This document shows positions 47,318 through 58,147 of a DNA stretch of 64,000 bases, piece after piece; the first letter of the stretch is position 1; every line of letters begins with the position of its first letter. The stretch spans positions 124,001 to 188,000 of the forward strand of contig NW_020312624.1 in assembly GCF_002999335.1 (NCBI RefSeq), in the 5' to 3' direction. Both the position numbers and the translations under genes were made by a program. Below the pieces are notes generated by a model. That model did no database searches and was not told the origin of the DNA. It saw nothing but the letters and a program-made list of their open reading frames with translations. This DNA is from Cyclospora cayetanensis. Lineage: Eukaryota; Apicomplexa; Conoidasida; Eucoccidiorida; Eimeriidae.

Positions 47318-49078
47318 GCCTCTTCTCGAGGTCTCGGTCTCCCTTCCCGATTTACAGTGCAAATGTGTGCATGTATCTTGTTCTAGCATAGCACTTTGTT
47401 TACTTGGTGCGGTAAGAAATGCCCTTTAGCAATTTTTTGTCCTTTACCGGCAAGAACTCTAATCGCCATAGCACTCTTGATGAGGGCAGGACACAATGCT
47501 TTTTTTCGATGGAATGGTCTACTGAGCCAGCGCTGCACTCTTTTACCTCTGGATAAAGGCGAATTAAGTATAATACACATAAAAGCTTCATCTACAAAGA
47601 AGCACAGTAAACGCAGCTGCGTGGAAACACTGGATGCAGCAAGCAACATGACAAAATAGCAACACGACTAACCTACACTCCATTTAGAGAAAATGAACTG
47701 TACTCCACACAGGCAAATTGAATAACTCCTCTTTTATAATATAGTACAGATTATCAGATGCAAGGCCTTGCTGCTTTTGGCGTAACAGTTCCTAGGTTCT
47801 CCAAAAGGCCACCCTCGGCAAAAAGTTTGTTCAAAGCATGACCTCATTGCTTGTGAGACGTGCGCTTTGAAGAGTTTCGTCCTGTGTGTATCTTCACCCC
47901 GCATTCTTAAAACATGAAGAAAGCATCTTATACAGCTCATACCTAACAGGATCTTAACTATATACCTTTTGTAATTGCAACTACCTGTGCATATCTAGGG
48001 CTGACACAATAGGGTGTGCCGAAGGATGTTAGAGGAAAAACGCAGCGCAGTCTGCAATACACATGGAAAGTTTCTTGTTGACATGCTCGAGTTCCCCTCA
48101 CACGAGGCTCCGAATAATACATATCTGTTAATTTCTTTCCGTCGTCCCTACCCTTAAAGGTATTGATATATATACATATATGCTGCCCACACAGTAGAGT
48201 CGATGTGTTAAATCTTGCGCGTACTATGCCGTGCTGCACTGAATTAGAGCAGAAGCCCTGTAGGATCTAGGATAGGCTCACTATCGTCTTAGCCCTGCCG
48301 CTGAAAGAACAGGAGAATTGATCGAAACGGAAACATAAGGCGAAACTAGGGCACATCCATCTGCAGAAATAACTGTATTCTTTGTCCCATTCCGGTAGCA
48401 AAACTATACACAACGCTTTGTTTCTGTTCTCCAAAGAGAACAATTTACTTTGAATATCTATTAACCTCTGAGCCTAACCTCCTTTTTTTGCCGTTTTAAA
48501 TGCATGGACTGCTGCACGTCGGCAGCACCTTGACAAAACACGTTTGAGGAACGAAAAAAGAGTGATACTTTCTACATTTTGGCTTATTTTGTTTTAAAAA
48601 TCATAAAGCCTGTGCTAATCTGCTTTAATAGGTGTACTTCAAGAAATTTCTCTCACTGAGAGGGCTTCCCTAACGGCCAACAAGCCATGGCCGACAGGAC
48701 AAATCGAGTGACTGTAGACGTACTTCGTGAACGCGCTCCAAACAAAGGCTCCAGAACAACCAAACTGCCCCCTTTTGTTCCTTAGATGATAATTCATTCT
48801 TTAATCTGGATACTCTGAGCACGGCGCATGCGCATTAGTAGGTTTGCTTGCCCACGCCCCATTTTGGCTGTGCGACTCACTGGCGCCGCTTGGTGGCGGA
48901 TGTCCTTCTGCTGCCTCTCACCTTTTGTATTTGTGGCTTTGGAGAAGGTTTTGTTGAAAAGAAAGTGTACAAGTGTAATACAGTTAACCTTTCGCTCTGA
49001 ACTTCTTCCTCCCCTAGTTCTACTTTATTAAGGAACCTCAAGGACGCAAGAGCGATACTCGACAAGGAACAGGCAGCC
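47318..49078. other. Intergenic, no gene recognised
   Basis: AT-leaning spacer with no convincing exon on either strand. Confidence 0.5.
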
Positions 49079-50327
49079 ATGGAGCAGTCTGCTTATCCAT
49101 CGCCTTACCCGGCTTACACGGAGACTTACCTCACTCCTGACGGGTATAATCATGGTAAATGATACAAAAAACACGCAAAACAGTTCATCGCAGCACCAAG
49201 AGCCGCAATATCCGCGACAACCTCTGTCGCAACAGCCTAACCTGTCCGTTCCCTCTTTCCTTCCTTCATTGCGGTCCATGCCATCGTCCATTTCAGTTTC
49301 ATGCAAGTACATCCAAAATGATGAAGGGCGGAAGAGAATTCCTTGCCCATGCCGCATTCATCTAGGTGCCTTACTGGCCGAACCCGGAGTCTCCTCGACC
49401 AATGTTGTGCTCTTCAGTGATCGAGGCACTGAACCCCGCGCTCTTTGACCAAGCTGTGTTCTGCATATCTAATAAAGTTTCCTCTGTAGACGTCAAAATG
49501 TGAACAGCCTATTTCCTTCATGGTTTCCTTCCTCTCTTCGTTCGAAGCGGCTGCACTTTCCCCCGTTTTCTATTCCAAGTTCACCGTTTCTGTGTGTATT
49601 TCTCTCTGTCTTTCTGTCTGTCTGTCTATCACCTCTACCGCTTATTGTGCGCTGCCTTCTGCATTTCCTGTCTGAGCTTTTACTGTGGACAGCGGACTTT
49701 CTGTCGTCGCCGCTTTGCACACCTCCCCCCCATGGCTCGCATGTTATAACTACATGCTTTGCACGATTCCTTCCTGAACCATCCATCCAGCCTTTCCCCA
49801 TTTTCCGGGTGTCCAAACAAGACACGATTGGCCTAAATATGACTCTGGTTGCCTTTTGTGCCCTTGTGTTTGCAGGCGGCAACATGAACAACGGTCTGCA
49901 AATGAACGCCATGGCGTATTACGCCGGGGGCCCAGACCCCTCGCTATCTTGTGCTCCCTCCGTGGGCTCCATGATCAGACAAGGCAATGAAGTAGAAGTC
50001 CACAGATTCGATCCCACGCCTGTATACAATTATCAGCCGTCCTGCGCTCCCCCGCTCTACCAACCGGCCCCAGCGACCTACGGTTCCATGTACACGGACC
50101 CCAGCATGCAGACTTTCTCGCAGGCTTTCGAAGGAAACTTTCCTTTCTATGATACTCTCGCAAACAGCGGGATGCCTCAGGGCTATCATATAGCGATGCA
50201 GGGCTTTCCCGAGGCCGTAGAGGCGAGAAAGGCCATCAAGAAGCAAATTTCGACGCCCGCTGAAATGATCCAGAAAGCTGAACAGAAGAAACCACAGCAG
50301 AGAAGAAGACCAATTGCCTGCTGTTAG
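49079..50327 (+). CDS. Tyr/Pro-rich protein ending in Cys-Cys, unidentified
   Basis: Two exons, 49079-49154 and 49876-50327, encode about 175 aa. The N-terminal two thirds is rich in Tyr, Pro, Ser, Met and Asn with no predicted helix or membrane segment (AYPSPYPAYTETYL, shown here as AYPSPYPAY). The C-terminal third is a charged helix (EAVEARKAIKKQ, AEMIQKAEQKK). It ends RRRPIACC, so lipidation of the two terminal cysteines is possible. There is no signal peptide. Small proteins of this type occur in apicomplexan pellicles, but I cannot name a family. The ATG at 49079 gives the shortest sensible first exon; an upstream frame is open back to about 49030, so a longer 5' exon is possible. Confidence 0.7.
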
Positions 50328-51792
50328 TTGCTCAGCAAACTGAGCAGCGACAGCCACACAGAGCTACAAACAAATTCATATATGTGTAAATATGTGAAAT
50401 TGTGTCTAATCTATGCATTTCTGCACGCTCTGCGCCTGAGACCACTCCTTTCAGGCCGCGCGAGAGGAGCGATTCCTCAGAGGCACATGCATACAGCCAA
50501 CTGATTTGCCTCTCATAGGTGAGGTCTCTCAGGACACCCTCCTACTCGATTCGACGCAGCAGAGGCCTCACCCCTTACAGGCCTCCAGAGGGCTCCTATA
50601 CAGACGCGTCTACTTTGCACAGAATATCATGCTTTTTCCACGCTGTATGCGCAAATTGCTAGCAGCTTGAGCCCGATGCACTTCATCCACGGCGTAGCCG
50701 TCAGTGCGCTAGGAAACACTACAGCTCAGAAGGGGCTGCAGCCCTTAAAGATATCTCTTGCTGCCTCACTGGACCCCCTCAGCAGGCAGCAACAGACCAT
50801 CAAGGCCTTGCAGCAGCTGCTTTGTTGGCGTTCCGGCTCCCGTTCACGCACCAGAAGAATCGTTTCTAGTATAAAGAAGCAACTTGCACATCCGAAATAG
50901 TGTATGATGGCGTACTTGCCTCCGCTCAGGTGTAAGATTGGTCTTCAGTGCTCTACCAAGCCTAATTCCGAATCCTTGTGGATAACTCTGCCATCTAAAG
51001 CTCCGCGCTTCCATTTGCCAAACTATGCAAAGGGAGTCCTGAGGGGAACTGTGATGAATACAACACGGGCTGAAATATAGCCGACGCAACGCCCCTCTCA
51101 TGGTCTTTACACGCAGAGCATTCGCCCCGCCCCCACACAAAAGTAACAATACGCTCAAGGAATTTCATAGGCGCGTTGCGAAAATGACTTCCCGCCCTCC
51201 GTGCTTGGCCCGATAGCCTTAGCATAGGGCCCTCTTGCTAAAGAAGAGGAACATGGCGGCCGGGGCACGAGCAGCTGCAGCTTCTGAACACTCCGGGGAT
51301 GCACTTGCACAAAACAGGTGCACACTAGACCACCTCCACCACACATTATTAGGTGCAGAGTGGTCACATATCTAGGGCATGCAGCTGGACCCGCCATGAG
51401 ATGCGTTGCGCGTACGAAATTTCATTTGGATAGCCGGTCAAAGTTGAATGCAACATCGAATAAATATAATCCCTCACATACATATTGCCCCTCTACAGTG
51501 TATCCCTGGCCTCCACTATTCGGGCGCTTCGGGTGTCTTCTCGGGAGAGGCATCCATCAGGGCATGCATGGGCCGCCCCGACAGAGACAGGGAACACATT
51601 CCTAACAAGAGGAAAAGTGATCGATTTTAAGGCTCGGAGGCACCGAATTCGCATGCGCTGTGCTCCCAAGAAGCCGTGCACATAGCAGCCTCTGGGGGCC
51701 ACGTGCAAATCTTCGGTTCAAATGAAGAGTCCAAAAAAGGCTCACTACATGCACGCGCGTTACTGTGCGCCTTTAGCAGCGTTAGGGGAGCT
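50328..51792. other. Intergenic, no gene recognised
   Basis: Includes the presumed 3' UTRs of the Tyr/Pro-rich gene (+) and SBPase (-). A 77-codon frame at 50667-50900 (+) is not supported by splice sites or recognisable sequence. Confidence 0.5.
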
Positions 51793-53624
51793 CTAGAAAC
51801 TCTCAAACTTTTTAACTTCCTCCTCGGTTCCGCAACAGAAGGGCGTGCGATGATCCATTGCTTGCAGGGGCTGCGCACCAAACCACACACTTTGATCGCC
51901 CCGAGTACCACCCACCCCGAACACTCATGCACGTTGTAACGACTGAAGGATGCCTACGGAATGATTTTACCCATGATGAAACACACGAGAATCCTGATCG
52001 TGCGCTTCCGAAAACGCTAAAGAGGCGGCACACTGGAGGCGTCCAGTTCAGATTGCAACGCAGTGCCCCTGGAAATGCGATTTTTCGACCCTTCACCCAA
52101 ATGCATGAAATTCTCTCCACGCGAGCGACCCCCTCAGCGTCAAACCATGAGACGTCTCGCACACGCTACTGCAACCTTCCACCGCTCCCACCAGGCCCCA
52201 AAGGCCGCCTTCAGACGGCGTGAACTCCCCCACTTCCCCCTTTCCCCCCCCAAAACGTGCTCCATTCGCTACCCCGCCTCTGATGCGCTTGCAGTTACGT
52301 ACAACGTCAAGAGCCGATCCACTGCCAGTGCTCGTAGCGCCTCCAGCCGCTTCGACAAGGAAGGCGATGGGAGCAACCTCATAAGCCAATCGCAGCTTCG
52401 CGGGAGCCGCAGGACTCGCAGGATTGCAAAAGACGCCTTGGCTCTTAATGAACAGCTGATACACATCCGGCCCAATGCCTCCTGCGGACAGGTGAAGGTA
52501 CACACGCGCGGAGTGGCGAGACAGACAGAGAAGGAGAGACAAATGAACGGCGTGGCAGAGAGAGAGAGAGACAAATGAACGGCGTGGCAGAGAGAGAGAG
52601 AGACAAATGAACGGCGTGGCAGAGAGAGAGAGAGAGATGGGCAGCACACGCTACTCTTTCCCCCATAACGAAAAAAAGCACACGATAAGATCGAGGCCTT
52701 TTCCACGCAGCGGAACTGGCCAGACAGAAAAGAAACTGCGCCGCTTTGCGGATTCTTTGAATTGTGCATTGAGAAGGTCACCGTCTCACCCGTGTAGCGA
52801 AGTGTGAGACGGTCCTTCATCCACTGCTGCAGCAAGGCGTTGTAAGCGGGCAGATCCTGCGCTGCTCTGAGATTGGCGGGCGAGAATATCTTTGCACCCG
52901 TCTTCGAAATCGTGCAGGGGCTCTTAACGACCACGGGAGACTCCCCGCTGCTGTCAGCCAACTGCAAGTCAAATGTATGGCCGCAAACAGAAAGCAGCGC
53001 TGTTGTACGCGGTCCGTAAATAACCAACAGGGAACAAACCTGCTGTCTGCCTGAGAAGATCAGCCGTCACACGGTCTACTTTGCACACATGTGAACATAC
53101 ATATATACACATGTCAATATATGTATATACATACATATATACACGGGTCAGTATATAATATGTACATGGACATGTATACATCTATAGAAACATGTGAATA
53201 TAAATGAGATACACATGCGAATACATTTAATACATACATGTCCATATATATATATATATTGTATATATACATGCATGCACATTAGGAGACAGATCGACAG
53301 GCAAAGGGTCGAACGCAGCTGGTGTTTTTGTATAGGCCGTAGGGGGTGTTTTTGCACGACCTGTTGCGCCGATGAGGGTGTTTTCGCCGTTCCAATTTAA
53401 ACCCTTTTGTCCAACTTGCCAGATGCCGAAGATGGAGGCGACTGCCCAGTTGCAATCAACAATGCTGCTTCCATCCAAAGGATCCCAGCACACCACTAAG
53501 GAACCTTCTGCGTTCATCTCCTGAGAGAGCAAGCCGCCCGCATCCCCAAGGAGCACACACGCACGCGCATATGTGCTCATTCGCATGCACGCAGGCTGCA
53601 TCTCCAGAGGGCAAGCACTGAAAC

Positions 53625-53691
<67 letters not shown>

Positions 53692-54825
53692 CGCACAGCG
53701 GTTAGGGGAGGGGGGAGGAAACGAGCGTGAGAAAGGCATATTTTTATATGCGAGAAAAAGCTTGCGCGGGTAGAAACGCGAAAGTGGTTTTTTCAAGGCC
53801 AAAGAGGGCTATGGAGGGACACATTTTTCTTTCGAGAGATATTAGTCGAGGAGACACTGGAGATAGCCAGGGAGAAAGCGGTCAGGATGAATAGAAACCT
53901 TCTAAGCAGCAGCAACAGCAACAAGCGCGAGGGCACCCCCGATGCAAGACACCGCACGCAGACAGAAGGAGAAAGGCAAGCAGAAGAGGATGATGTGGAT
54001 TTGCATCGTCCTCGGGCACCTTTTCTGCACACAAGCGCTGGAAGTGGGCAGCCTGCCTCACCTTCAGTTGGGTTGCTTCTTCGCTGCTGACGGCTCTTAC
54101 AACAGGGCACCCTTTTGCCCACTGCATCAAGAGTTCCTGTGCCTCCAAGTCGACAGACAGCTGCTGCTCTCCAAAGGTGTTGGTGGAGTTGGCAGCTGTC
54201 ACGCGTGTGCTTCGAAGGGCACGCGAAATGTCTCCTGAACGGCAGCAGAAATACAACAGATGCCACTGAAGAGAAGCCTTCGCTATATGCACGGTGTGCT
54301 GAGCCACCATAAGGGCATGTCGTGCTGGTGGTGCAGTTATTATCGGATCCGACAACAGCAACAACCCTTCGATGATGCGCAGAGCAGCAGCACTTAAGGC
54401 CACCGCGCGATGCGCCTCTTCCACCAGGCAACACGCGAACGGAGGGGGGGAAAAGGGGAAAAACAGCCTTAAGAGGGGCTTCTTGAAGAACATGGAATGC
54501 AACGCTCAAGAGTGCCTCCCCATCTGACGGCAGCGGCGCCTTCCCATTGCAGTATGGAGGCTACGGCTCTCTACGCAGCTAAGCAGGGAAGATCTTGGCG
54601 CGGTACGTAGGACGCCTCCAAGTCTAGTCTAGGAGGGCAGACTTGTGTGGCAGACGTGGTGGTTAGAAAGGGGTAGGGGGGGAGTGCACACCCAGAAACT
54701 GCTGCACTATGCCCACCGCATTGCTCGAGAAGCGTAGGGATTGCGGTTTGAACATCCGGGTGTGCCGAGAGTTCGCACAGCAGTTCGGGGACACTGAGTC
54801 CAACATACGAGGCCAGTTTCGACAT
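51793..54825 (-). CDS. SBPase: Sedoheptulose-1,7-bisphosphatase (FBPase superfamily)
   Basis: Hydrolyses sedoheptulose-1,7-bisphosphate, feeding the non-oxidative pentose phosphate pathway towards ribose-5-phosphate. Six exons, from the start: 54717-54825, 54062-54234, 53361-53520, 52790-53050, 52303-52481 and 51793-51870, giving 319 aa; all phases match. Motifs in order: MSKLASYVGLSVPELL, NSTNTFGEQQLSVD, the Li-sensitive phosphatase core CWDPLDGSSIVDCNWAV with its metal-binding DPLDGS, IYGPRTT, KIFSPANLRA, LTLRYTGGIGPDV, KLRLAYEVAPIAFLVEAAGG and the terminal DHRTPFCCGTEEEVKKF. These fit SBPase better than FBPase. There is no signal or transit leader, so it is predicted cytosolic. The enzyme is known from Toxoplasma and Eimeria relatives. 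The introns carry simple repeats. Confidence 0.93.
52539..52637. repeat. Three-copy 32-bp tandem repeat in an SBPase intron
   Basis: Units start at 52539, 52571 and 52603, each ACAAATGAACGGCGTGGCAG followed by a (GA)n run. They lie in the intron 52482-52789. Confidence 0.92.
53085..53275. repeat. ATATAC/ATACAT repeat in an SBPase intron
   Basis: Imperfect ATATAC and ACATGT units plus a (TA)n core near 53247, in the intron 53051-53360. Confidence 0.85.
53625..53689. repeat. (GT)n microsatellite in an SBPase intron
   Basis: About 32 uninterrupted GT units in the intron 53521-54061. Confidence 0.95.
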
Positions 54826-55395
54826 TTTGGACGTTGCAGAGCTGCGGAGAAACGCGAAAAAAACAGATGCACTCGCGAAATCCAGCGAGTTGCATGCACG
54901 CTCCCCTGTAGCGCGCAAGCTTTCAGCACGGCCAGCTGAAAGCACGGGGACGCAAGGGGCACACGGGCATTTCTTCTGTCTGGAGGCAGTAAGAAACACT
55001 AAAGCCCCTTTACAACCGCGAAATTTCAAGCTTCTATGCGCAGATTTGGGCTCACAGGCGGCTCAGGTGGAAAACCTGTGGGGGGGGTGGCTGTACACCG
55101 CACGACGTTCGAACTGATTTTCGTTGAAAGTTCTAGGAATTAGATGACTTCGCACAAGGTCGAAATTCGGGAAAAGAAGAGCGTTTGGCAACACAGGAGT
55201 AGGGGTGCACACCGGCCACGTGCGTCCCCGGGGTGACTGGGGGATGCTTGATCGCCCGAACACACTGCACACGGGAGGGTCGGGGCTGTTTCGTGGTCTC
55301 AATAAGGCGCCAAACGGCCTCGGCAGATCCTTTTTCCTCGAGTATTTTTGTCTTGTTAGAGGGTTTCCTTTTGCCGGCGTCGGCGATTTGATGGC
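54826..55395. promoter_or_regulatory. Divergent intergenic region of SBPase and prolidase
   Basis: Only 570 bp separate the start codons of SBPase (-) and prolidase (+), so both promoters and 5' UTRs must lie here. I recognise no specific element. Confidence 0.6.
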
Positions 55396-58095
55396 ATGGA
55401 AAACGCAGTGCGGGGTCCCCCTGAAGAAGGGGCAAGTCGGCTCGCCGTGAGCTGCCTAAGGGAAGAGATGCGCAGCGTGCTGCGTGATAATCAGCCAGAG
55501 CACAAGCCGTGGTTGCGCTGGCCGGGTACCTTCGAAGCGATTCTCGACAGTGATATGCAGAAGACGCTACGGGAATTTTTGACTAGCCCTTTGATCCACA
55601 GGGAAAGAATCAGGGAGGTAGGCAGGCTGCAGGAGGCTTCCTGAACAGGATACGATGCGCCAGACTGGCAGGGCGTTTTGGGAGAAGGCTGTGTCTAGGG
55701 AGGTGGCTGCTGCCCCTCCTGAGCTCCGATCATGGTTCTTCGTCTTATATCGAGAAACACCGAAGGATTCATGAGAATATACGTCATAGATGTACGAATT
55801 TACGTCTGTGTGCACGAACGTGTATCTGCTCAATGTGCTCTTGAATGTCTGTTGTGTGGGTGACTGGCTGGGGGTGTCGCTTCGGCGAGTGACCCCGATG
55901 AGGAGGGCCATGACATGGCCTGGAGTTTGGTTTCATTGGACTATGTACATGGTTTTAGAGCCGCTGCGCCTTTTCAGATACCTTTTTTTCCTTTTATCTT
56001 GCCAGCTGCCTCGCCTTCCTCTGAATTATCCTTGCTTGAGCCTTCCTCGCTCGAACGCGGTGACAACGACCGCAGATCTTCTCGCACCCCTGTCTCGATG
56101 CTGCGCGACGGCTCCTCCTTTTCAGGTTCAAACTAAATTTGCAAGCATCGCGGAGGCATCCGGAGTGGCATCAGAAGGGCACGCAGTTTTCCTACAAGGA
56201 GGAACTTCGGATGAATGGAGCCTCTATTCGTGTACGCCTCTTCTCGTTTCAGAGCGCGCGTTTCACAGCGTATCGTCGAGATGCATCTCATCATCTCATG
56301 AATGGTCTCCTGAATTTCCAATAGGGGATTTCCCTGTACCCACATATGTCTCGATATATAACATATCTATGATACAATAAATACTATGCATCCACATATT
56401 CATATTTTTATTCATCTGTTTACGCGAAAGGCGTGTTGGGAACGTGTTTTCGATGAGCCTTTACGCAGTGTTTCGAGGTGTACGTGTGAGATGCAATAGC
56501 ACGTCTAGCAGCGTGTGCTCTGCCTCCTGCGATCTGCTGTCCCCCTCCTCCGCTATTTTCGCTTGTTTCGCTGTCGTGACTCTCCTGCGCGCGTTCTCCT
56601 TAGCCGACTGCACCAAGTGCCCCTTCCGCCAAGAGGCCTTCTTCCAGTACCTGTTGGGAGTCAATGAGCCGGATCTGTTGGGGGTTTTGATTCTGTCTCG
56701 CAAAGAAGTTCTTCTTTTCGTTCCTCGGATTTCCAAGGACTCCCTGAGGTACAAAGTTTGCGGACTGTCTTCCCTGCCTGCCGGTGTACACGCAGCTAGC
56801 ACCTTCGCACATGTTTGTGCAACGCCTCTGTTTCTGGCAGGCTTCTTCCGTTTTGCGTGGCTACATAGCCAGGCGAGGATTGCATGCAAAGGAAGCTGCG
56901 ATCCTCCCCTAGGAACGCGAAAAGCCCCCCAAAACGCATGCACTTGTTCTTTTCTGCGCTTCAGGTTCGTAGGCCCCCCCAAGAGCGTCGCCTTCTACCA
57001 GGAGCGCTATGGAGTTTCTGACGTCATTCCGTATGAGCGTCTCGACGAGGTCGAAGTGGAACTAAAGGTATGTGTGTATGTATAGCCCCTCCCCCCTCCC
57101 CCCCCAAACATATTACTACGAAAAGCACACAGATAAAGCCGTTTTCTGTAGACCCTCAACTCCCCTTTTAGGATACCAGTCTCGAGCGAGCGTTTCGTCT
57201 CCTCTAATGCTTTTCTTCGCGTCTAGTCCCCTCGTATCAAACCTCTCGTATTCTTTTTCTTCTCCTCCTCCTGATACTCCCCCTCCTACACCCTCCTACC
57301 CCTCTACCCTAAACCTTGCCCGTCCCTTTCCTTCCCTCCTTCCCTCTTTCCCTCCCCCCTTCTGCCGTACTCGAGCCACCCCTAACCTCCTCCCTGCTTC
57401 TCATATTTCCCCGTCTCTCTGTCTGTCTTTGCAGAGCCGTGGCGTCCACACTCTGCATGTTCTCCACGGCATCAACTCGGATAGCGGTTCTCCTGCGGGA
57501 CCCCCCAACGCCCTCAAGAACTTCTCTGCCTTTCGCATTGACACCGCGAAGCTGCACGGCATCCTTGTCGAAAGCCGACTCTACAAGGTGTGTTAGGCAG
57601 GGCGCTTTGGGAAACTTTCTCTCGGCCTCCAAGCGGCGTACGACTTCCCTCAAAACTCCCAGCCAGTCGTGGCAGGTGCAGCCCCTTCGAAACTGCGCAT
57701 GCGGAACTACTCCTGTCTGGCAGACACCCCTGGAAGCTGAGTTCTTGACCGCGGCTGCCTTATGTGCCTCGCAAGCCCACTGCTTTGTGGGGCGTCGCAT
57801 TGCCAACTACGCGAGAGGGAGTCACCCACAACTTCCCCACAATGCCGTGCAGAGTGAAACCGAGGAAAAACGCACAAACAGCGGCTGCGAGACACGGCTA
57901 GTCGAGCTGCACGGCGAGGCCTTGTTCAAGGCTTTCGTTGGCGTTGCAGGAGGTGCCAGACACGTCGCTTACGACTGCATCTGCTGGTAAGAGCAGATGC
58001 TGCCCTTCCGCGGGTGTCTTCAAAGCCTGCTCTCTCAAACCGCCATCCAGTTAAGCCCCTACAACACACCAAAACTCTTTGCCAGCCACCCCCCA

Positions 58096-58147
<52 letters not shown>

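Noticed and set aside
52093..52647. Single long minus frame ending in an FBPase-like segment
   Set aside because: Its first part is the 32-bp tandem repeat in an intron; only 52303-52481 is exon.
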